Source: Candidatus Ventricola intestinavium (GTDB taxonomy: Bacteria; Bacillota; Clostridia; Christensenellales; Aristaeellaceae). Taken from it: DNA of 19,263 bases. Positions 1 through 5,056 of the stretch are shown one piece after another. Where the stretch lies: assembly GCA_018715105.1 (NCBI GenBank), contig DVMG01000263.1:1-19263 (forward strand), read 5' to 3'. How positions within the stretch are numbered: the first letter of the stretch is position 1; each line of letters opens with the position of its first letter. The notes beneath the pieces were generated by a model, which saw only the letters and a list, made by a program, of their open reading frames with translations, ran no database searches and was not told the DNA's origin. A program made the translations under genes and the position numbers.

Positions 1-120
1 AAGGTGCTCTCCATGGTGGACGGCCAGAGAGCTTCTTCCGAGGTGGGCAGTTATCTGCACTATGAATACAATATGGTCTGTGATGATCGCACGGCCATGG
101 CTCAGCTTCGCAACATCTGA
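1..120 (+). CDS. 3' end of an unidentified protein-coding gene (partial)
   Basis: Frame 1 is open from the first base to a TGA at 118-120 and gives 39 residues. The peptide is rich in Tyr, Met and acidic residues and ends in MAQLRNI. The start lies outside the window. A strong rho-independent terminator follows about 50 bases after the stop on the same strand, which supports this being a true gene end. I do not recognise the family from so short a tail, so no function is given. It is the only plus-strand gene in the window and converges with the long minus-strand series. Confidence 0.6.
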   Translation, partial: KVLSMVDGQRASSEVGSYLHYEYNMVCDDRTAMAQLRNI

Positions 121-173
121 TTCCGTTTGCCTTTCTGCGCGCCGGCAGCCACCCCCTGCCGGCCCCTTTTCCC

Positions 174-205
174 CCGGGCGGCCTCCCCTGGCCGCCCGGT
201 TTTTT
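174..205 (+). terminator. Rho-independent terminator of the plus-strand gene
   Basis: A perfect 10-bp stem (CCGGGCGGCC with GGCCGCCCGG) closes a 6-base loop at 184-189 and is followed directly by six T residues at 200-205. A second perfect 8-bp hairpin (GCCGGCAG with CTGCCGGC, 141-163) lies just upstream and is followed by a C/T-rich tract, so two stem-loops stand in tandem. The T tract points to use by the plus-strand gene ending at 120. Read from the other strand it would be a GC-rich stem without a U tract. Confidence 0.9.
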
Positions 206-208
206 ATT

Positions 209-357
209 CTGGCTGATCCCCTGCAGATCCCTTTTCAATTCGTTAAACCGCCATGGGCGGACGAGCAGATTCCGCATGATCAGCAGCTTCCTTTGCTCCC
301 AATCAGCTGCACAGTGGTGGCTACGGGACAGGCAGGCAATTCCTCTTTCGTCAGCAT
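209..357 (-). pseudogene. HxlR-family transcriptional regulator remnant, frameshifted and truncated
   Basis: An ATG at 357 preceded by GGAGG (8-base spacing) opens a frame reading MLTKEELPACPVATTV then QLIGSK. The frame then runs into a TGA at 280-282. If one base is restored after the AAA codon at 292-294 (giving the expected Trp codon TGG), the next frame continues KLLIMRNLL, then VRPWRFNELKRDLQGISQ. The HxlR winged-helix family has this pattern: CPVETTL..IG.KWKLLI..LL, then RF.EL...L.GISQ. Normal members have about 100-120 residues; here likeness ends at the GISQ segment (about base 209), next to the convergent terminator, so roughly the C-terminal half is missing. HxlR regulators often neighbour oxidoreductase genes, and this one follows a nitroreductase by 90 bases. 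The family call is from recognised motifs. A sequencing error could explain the frameshift but not the truncation. Confidence 0.78.
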
Positions 358-447
358 CCGCAATTCCTCCAGGTTTCACAAAGCCCTTCCCAGGCTTTTC
401 AGCCCGCGGCCTTCAAGGGACACGGGCAGACCGCAGGGCATGTCTCC

Positions 448-1194
448 TTATTTCCCTTCCCGCCATTCCTGAATCATCTTGGCGGCAGAGCGCGTCATCT
501 CCCGGCTGAAATCGCTGTTCCACTTGCGTTTGCAGAAGGCCGTCAGCCAGCGTTCCAGCTCCTCGCCCTGTTTATTCTGGCGCGCGCTCAGGCTTGCGCG
601 CATCTGCTCAGGGGAGAGGCTTCTGTATGTGTTCTCATGCACCGCCATCTGAACCGGGAAACGCTCGGGCTTTTTGCGTTCCTGCTGATGCTGTGTGGGT
701 TTGCCGTAAACCACCATGCAGACGGGCTTGACATAGGCCGGCAGGCCGAGTATGCTGCGCTGCTCCTCGCAGTGTTCCAAAATATCCCCAATGTAGCACG
801 AGCCATAGCCAAGCGCATCGGCCGCCACGACGCTGGCGTGCGCGGCGATCACCGCGTCCACCGCCGCCAGGAGGAAATCTCCCTCGCCGGGCATGCGCAG
901 GGATTCGCCCAGATCCAGCGTGGCAAACAAATCAAACCAGCGCTTGTAATCCGCACAGAATACCAGCACAAGCGGGGCGGTGGCAATAAAGGGCTGATTG
1001 TCGCACGTCACGGCCAGCTGCCGCTTTTTTTCCTCGTCCGTCACATGGATGGCCGTCCAGAGCGTCATGTTGCCCGCCGTGGGCGCCTGCACAGCCGCAT
1101 TGAGAATCGTCTGCACATCCGCCTCGGGAATGGGTTCTTTTTCATAGACGCGAACACTTTTGCGCGCCATGAGCAGATCAATCGTCCGGTTCAT
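448..1194 (-). CDS. Nitroreductase-family NAD(P)H:FMN oxidoreductase
   Basis: A 248-residue protein of the nitroreductase fold, expected to bind FMN and pass electrons from NAD(P)H to nitroaromatics, quinones or flavins in the cytoplasm. The N-terminal segment RKSVRVYEKEPIPE matches the family's conserved R.S.R.F/Y...P phosphate-binding opening. APTAGNMTLW corresponds to the usual APS..N.QPW flavin loop, and ALGYGSCYIGDI to the G.G.C.IG motif near the FMN. The length fits the larger NfsA/FRP-like group. The start ATG overlaps the rsmI stop as ATGA (1191-1194) with GGAGGAATCGCA just before it, so the two genes are translationally coupled. The physiological substrate cannot be read from sequence. 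The broken HxlR regulator just downstream may once have controlled it. Confidence 0.88.
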   Translation of the reverse strand: MNRTIDLLMARKSVRVYEKEPIPEADVQTILNAAVQAPTAGNMTLWTAIHVTDEEKKRQLAVTCDNQPFIATAPLVLVFCADYKRWFDLFATLDLGESLRMPGEGDFLLAAVDAVIAAHASVVAADALGYGSCYIGDILEHCEEQRSILGLPAYVKPVCMVVYGKPTQHQQERKKPERFPVQMAVHENTYRSLSPEQMRASLSARQNKQGEELERWLTAFCKRKWNSDFSREMTRSAAKMIQEWREGK

Positions 1195-2084
1195 TGCGAT
1201 TCCTCCGTTTCATCCGTTTCGTCAAGCAGTTCCCGTAAAAACCGCTGCACGGCCGTGCGTGCGCGGTATACGTCGTTGCGCTTTTCCCCCTGCGCTGTCA
1301 GCCGCTCTCCAGCCGTGCGCAGATCCCGTCCGGCCAGCATCTCTTCAAACAGCCGCGCCTCCAGGCTCACGCCGGCGGGCGCCTTTTCTTCCTCCAGATG
1401 CACATCGTGCAGATCGAGCACCAGGCAATATTCGCCCTTTTCCGCTTTTTCATTGGCAAGCAGGCTGTCAAGCACCTCCTGGGCCGTGCCCCGCACCGTC
1501 TTTTCATGCAGCTTGGTCAGGTCACAGCTCGCGCTCACACGGCACCCCGGCAAAACACGCACCACGGCCCGCATCAGGTCCATCACCCGGTGCGGAGATT
1601 CATGCACCACCGCCACAGGCACGCCGCTGCGGGCCATGCGGATCAGTTTTTCCTCCAGATCCTTTTTGGCGCGCGGCAGAAAGCCGTAGAAGGCAAACTC
1701 CCGCGTGTCAAACCCGCTGACGCTCAGCGCGCTGGCCATCGCCGTGGGGCCGGGCACAGCCAGCACTTCCACCCCCGCGCCGGCCGCCTCCCGGACAAGC
1801 ACGCTTCCCGGATCGCTGATGCAGGGGGTGCCTGCATCCGTGACGACCGACACGGTCAGATCCTCCTTGAGCATCCGCTCAATCAGCGGCACGGCGCGCT
1901 GCGCCTCGTTGTGCTGATGGTTGGAGATACAAGGCGTATCAATGCCAAAATGGTTGAGCAGGGCGCGCGTCACACGCGTGTCCTCCGCGGCGATCAGGTC
2001 GCTTTTTCGCAGAGCATCCAGCGCGCGCGGGCTGATGTCCGAAAGGTTACCAATCGGCGTGGCGACAACATAGAGACGGGGCAT
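1191..2084 (-). CDS. rsmI: 16S rRNA (cytidine-1402-2'-O)-methyltransferase RsmI
   Basis: RsmI uses S-adenosylmethionine to methylate the 2'-O of C1402 in the decoding centre of 16S rRNA. The 297-residue protein has the family hallmarks of a tetrapyrrole-methylase fold: VATPIGNLSDIS near the N terminus, IAAEDTR, VVTDAGTPCISDPG and VPGPTAMASALSVSGF, then FYGFLPR, and a helical C-terminal region typical of RsmI. Length is normal (about 285-295). The ATG at 2084 has GGAGGA seven bases upstream. It is coupled to the nitroreductase by a 4-base overlap and follows the flavin/pyridoxamine oxidase-like gene after 97 bases. RsmH, which adds the N4-methyl to the same nucleotide, is encoded 690 bases upstream on the same strand. 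Confidence 0.97.
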   Translation of the reverse strand: MPRLYVVATPIGNLSDISPRALDALRKSDLIAAEDTRVTRALLNHFGIDTPCISNHQHNEAQRAVPLIERMLKEDLTVSVVTDAGTPCISDPGSVLVREAAGAGVEVLAVPGPTAMASALSVSGFDTREFAFYGFLPRAKKDLEEKLIRMARSGVPVAVVHESPHRVMDLMRAVVRVLPGCRVSASCDLTKLHEKTVRGTAQEVLDSLLANEKAEKGEYCLVLDLHDVHLEEEKAPAGVSLEARLFEEMLAGRDLRTAGERLTAQGEKRNDVYRARTAVQRFLRELLDETDETEESQ

Positions 2085-2181
2085 GGCGCTTCCTCCTGCA
2101 GGTCCTCAAACATTTCATCGCAAAAGTCCTATGAATCGGGAAAGAAAAAGCCGGATTCGCAGAAGGTCCGTCCTCTGCGCT

Positions 2182-2655
2182 TCAGCTGCGTGGGCTGCGG
2201 CGCTTGCCGCTGGCTTCCTGCGCATCAAGCCGGAGTACCGTCACAGCCTCAAGCTGCGGCCGCTGAAAGCTGAAGCTGCGGCCCGGCGCATAGTGCTCCA
2301 TCAGGATGCGCAGGCCTCTTTCCTTCTCCTCGCCGCTCACACGGCAAAGCGTGCCGCTGCCGCACACGCTCTCATACGCCGTCGAATACGCGCAGGCGGT
2401 CTCCCCCTCCTCCAGAGGGCCGCAGCGGTAGGCGGCAAAGGCGACATGCGGGTTTTCCTCCATCCTTGCCAGCTTTTCCCCGGCGCCCGCGCAGTGCATA
2501 TACAGCTTCAGCCTGCCGCCTTCACGGACAAACCCAAAGCTCATCGGCACAACATAGGGCCGCGGGCCCGCAAAGGCGATGCTCACCGCATCGCATCGCG
2601 AGAGGATGGCGTCCATCTCCTGCGCGTCGTCGATCTCTCTGTCCTTCCGTCTCAT
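2182..2655 (-). CDS. Pyridoxamine 5'-phosphate oxidase-like flavin-binding protein (NimA-type split barrel)
   Basis: A 157-residue cytoplasmic protein of the FMN-binding split-barrel group, related to 5-nitroimidazole reductase-like proteins. The N-terminal MRRKDREIDD, the P.V.P..F.F.. strand pair (PYVVPMSFGFVREGG), LYMHCAGAGEKLARM and the ENPHVAF segment are typical of that group. YSTAYESVCGSGTLCRVS is the usual segment that precedes a KE...L..LM.HY helix. I chose ATG 2655 because GAGGTG lies just before it and homologues start MRRKDREI; a GTG at 2661 would overlap that ribosome binding site. The substrate is unknown; members bind FMN, heme or F420. It stands between rsmH and rsmI in the same direction, with about 100-base gaps on both sides and no clear promoter or terminator in either gap. 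Confidence 0.85.
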   Translation of the reverse strand: MRRKDREIDDAQEMDAILSRCDAVSIAFAGPRPYVVPMSFGFVREGGRLKLYMHCAGAGEKLARMEENPHVAFAAYRCGPLEEGETACAYSTAYESVCGSGTLCRVSGEEKERGLRILMEHYAPGRSFSFQRPQLEAVTVLRLDAQEASGKRRSPRS

Positions 2656-2773
2656 ACGCACCTCAAAAGCATTCTCTGTGTCGTTTTGTGATGGGAAATC
2701 CGCTTGCTAAGCATCGGCCTTGGGTTCAGGCCGCAAAGCTGACAGCCTTTCGCCTGGAAATACCCGCGGCCGC

Positions 2774-3715
2774 TCAGAATGTTTCCAGCTTTTCGCAGCC
2801 CCGCAGCATGGCGCTGCGCGCACGCGGATTGCGCTCAATCTCTTCCTGGGAGGGCCTGATCCCGCCGCCCAGCACCCGGACGACGGGCTTTTTGCCGCAG
2901 ATGCACACGGGAATCCGCGGCGGGCAGGTGCAGGGATTGGCCAGCGTGCGCAGCGTTCTTTTGACGATGCGGTCCTCCAGCGAGTGAAACGTCAAAACCG
3001 CCAGCCGCCCCCCGGGCCGAAGCAGGCCGGCCATGTCTTCCAGCGCCTGGCGCAGGGGATCCAATTCATCGTTAACCGCGATGCGCATCGCCTGGAACGT
3101 GCGGCGGGCGCTGTGCCCGCTGTCCTGCATGCGCACCCGCTTGGGAATGGCCGCGTCCACACAGGCCACCAGGTCGCCGGTCGTCTCAAGCGGCCGTTGG
3201 CTCCGGTGTTCGAGAATCATGTCCGCAATGCGCGCGGCCCACTTTTCCTCCCCGTAATCCCGCAGGATCCGCACGATCTCCTCCCGCGGCCAGCCGTTTA
3301 CGATCTCCCGTGCGGTGAGCGCCTGATCCTGATCCATGCGCATGTCCAGCGGCGCATCCGCGTGATAGGAAAAGCCGCGCTGCGCCGTATCCAGCTGATG
3401 GGAGCTGACCCCCAGATCCACGATCATGCCGTCGATCTGATCCACCCCCTGCTGGGCAAGCAGCGCGCGCACGTCGTGAAAATTGCCCTTGAGGGCGGTG
3501 AAATTGCCCGCATGGCCAAGCCGCTGCGCAGCGGCCTCAAGGGCATCGCGATCCCGGTCGATGCCATAAAGCCGGCCCGTTCCGCCAAGCCTGCGCAGGA
3601 TCTCCCCGCTGTGCCCGCCTCCGCCCAGCGTGCCGTCCACATAGATTCCGCCGGGGCGCACGTCAAGCATGTCCACCGCTTCATGCAGCATGACGCTGAT
3701 GTGCTCAAATGACAT
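2774..3715 (-). CDS. rsmH: 16S rRNA (cytosine-1402-N4)-methyltransferase RsmH (MraW)
   Basis: RsmH transfers a methyl group from S-adenosylmethionine to N4 of C1402 in 16S rRNA, in the P-site. The 313-residue sequence shows HISVMLHEAVDML at the N terminus, the SAM-binding loop DGTLGGGGHS (27-36), GIDRDRDAL, IVDLGVSSHQLD, RGFSY..DAPLDMRM, the NDEL..L helix and LTFHSLEDRIVKR, then a Cys-rich C-terminal segment (CTCPP..PVCICG). Length is normal. The start is ATG 3715, with AAGGAG seven bases upstream, which lies inside folC; the genes overlap by 11 bases. In most bacteria rsmH sits between mraZ and ftsL in the division/cell-wall cluster. None of those genes is seen here. Confidence 0.98.
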   Translation of the reverse strand: MSFEHISVMLHEAVDMLDVRPGGIYVDGTLGGGGHSGEILRRLGGTGRLYGIDRDRDALEAAAQRLGHAGNFTALKGNFHDVRALLAQQGVDQIDGMIVDLGVSSHQLDTAQRGFSYHADAPLDMRMDQDQALTAREIVNGWPREEIVRILRDYGEEKWAARIADMILEHRSQRPLETTGDLVACVDAAIPKRVRMQDSGHSARRTFQAMRIAVNDELDPLRQALEDMAGLLRPGGRLAVLTFHSLEDRIVKRTLRTLANPCTCPPRIPVCICGKKPVVRVLGGGIRPSQEEIERNPRARSAMLRGCEKLETF

Positions 3716-4994
3716 GGGAAAACTCCTTTTCCGCGCGCAGAATGGTGCGCATCTCCCCGATCAGATACAGGGAGCCTGCGACCAGTACAATCCCCTCCGG
3801 CCCGGCAAGACTCCTGGCGCGCTCAAGCGCCCGAGCCGGCTTCTCTTCCACGTATGTTTTTAGCCCCTGCGCCGCAAAGGACGCAGCCAGTTCCCCGGCG
3901 TCCATCGCGCGGGGATGATCCGGTTTTGTCAGAACCGCGCAGCGCACGCGGCCGGCCAGGCGCTGGCACATTTTATCCGTCTCCTTGTCCCGCATCATGC
4001 CCGACACCAGCACGGTTTTCTCCTTTGGAAGCCAGGCATCGCAGTACGCGCACAGCGCGCGCACGCCGGGATCGTTGTGCGCGCCGTCCAGCAGCACATG
4101 CCCGAAGTATTCAAGCCTCCCCGGCCAGGACACGCTGCTCATACCGCGGCGGATCGCGGAAAGGGAAACGGTGAATCCACGTTTTCGGAGAACGAGCACG
4201 GCGCCCAGCGCCGCGCAGGCGTTTTCCGCCTGGTGGCGTCCGCACAGGGAGACGCGCAGGTTTTTGATTCGGTCACCTCCCAGGTGCACATCAAATGTGA
4301 CGCTGCGACTGTCCTCGCGCACATTCTCGGCATCCGGGTCGATCACCGGGATGTCAAGCCCTCTGGCCGCAGCCAGCAATACACCGCGCGCCGCCTTCTC
4401 CTGCGGTCCGAAGACCACAGGCACACCCCGTTTCATGATACCGGCCTTTTCAAGCGCAATCTCTTCGATCGTGCCACCCAGATACTGCATATGATCCATG
4501 CCGATCTCGGTGATCACGCTCACAACGGGCCGGATGATGTTGGTGGGATCCAGCCGTCCCCCCAGCCCGACCTCGATGATGGCCACGTCCACATGCTCCT
4601 GTTCAAAGTATGCAAAGGCAAGCGCCGTGCCCAGTTCAAATTCGGTGATGTGCACGCCGTCCCGTCTGCAGGCCTCCACCGCGGGCCATACACGCTCCAC
4701 CAGAGCGGCAAGCGCATCCCCCGCGATGGGCAGGCCGTTGATCCGGATGCGCTCGTGGTAGCGCTCAATATAAGGCGATGTGTACAGACCGGTTTGATAT
4801 CCGGCTTCGCGCAGCATCCGCTCGATCATCGCGCAGCAGGAGCCCTTCCCGTTCGTGCCGGCCACATGGACCAAGGGGAGCGCGTTTTGCGGGTTGCCAA
4901 GGCGCGCCATCAGCGCGCGCATGTTCTCCACGCCATTTTTTCTGCCCGTGGGATAGACGCTGTGGATTCTGTCAATCGCTTCCTGTTCCGTCAT
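3705..4994 (-). CDS. folC: Bifunctional folylpolyglutamate synthase / dihydrofolate synthase FolC
   Basis: FolC is a Mur-ligase-fold, ATP-dependent enzyme that adds glutamate to dihydropteroate and/or tetrahydrofolates, which keeps folates in the cell. The 429-residue protein has the P-loop GTNGKGS (46-52), SPYIERYHERIRING, IEVGLGGRLDPTNII, ITEIGMDHMQYLG, EKAGIMKRGVPVV, GRHQAENA and LLDGAHNDPG in the family order. A TTG in the same frame lies at 5015, but the strong GGGGAGG is located between it and the ATG at 4994, so 4994 is the start. It follows valS, as in many Firmicutes (valS-folC), separated by 62 bases with a hairpin, and its end overlaps rsmH. TrmFO elsewhere in the window uses methylenetetrahydrofolate, but I infer no direct link. 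Confidence 0.96.
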   Translation of the reverse strand: MTEQEAIDRIHSVYPTGRKNGVENMRALMARLGNPQNALPLVHVAGTNGKGSCCAMIERMLREAGYQTGLYTSPYIERYHERIRINGLPIAGDALAALVERVWPAVEACRRDGVHITEFELGTALAFAYFEQEHVDVAIIEVGLGGRLDPTNIIRPVVSVITEIGMDHMQYLGGTIEEIALEKAGIMKRGVPVVFGPQEKAARGVLLAAARGLDIPVIDPDAENVREDSRSVTFDVHLGGDRIKNLRVSLCGRHQAENACAALGAVLVLRKRGFTVSLSAIRRGMSSVSWPGRLEYFGHVLLDGAHNDPGVRALCAYCDAWLPKEKTVLVSGMMRDKETDKMCQRLAGRVRCAVLTKPDHPRAMDAGELAASFAAQGLKTYVEEKPARALERARSLAGPEGIVLVAGSLYLIGEMRTILRAEKEFSHVI

Positions 4995-5024
4995 CGGGAT
5001 CGCCTCCCCTTTCAAAAGACGGGG

Positions 5025-5050
5025 CGGCCCTCCTGCCCGGAGGAGGGCCG
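5025..5050 (-). terminator. Strong hairpin between valS and folC (possible attenuating terminator)
   Basis: A perfect 10-bp stem (CGGCCCTCCT with AGGAGGGCCG) with a 6-base loop starts six bases beyond the valS stop. On the minus strand it is followed by CCCCGTCTTTTG rather than a clean U tract, so termination is probably partial. The CCCC could also pair with the GGGG of the folC ribosome binding site. Whether it terminates, protects the valS 3' end or tunes folC expression cannot be told from sequence. Confidence 0.5.
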
Positions 5051-5056
5051 GCGCCC

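Noticed and set aside
62..472. Plus-strand open frame of 136 codons
   Set aside because: It runs through the end of the partial gene, across both terminator hairpins and antisense to the regulator remnant and the nitroreductase end. It is Pro/Ser/Arg-rich, has no ribosome binding site and resembles no family.
4995..5015. Upstream TTG start for folC
   Set aside because: The strong ribosome binding site GGGGAGG lies downstream of this TTG and at the right distance from ATG 4994.
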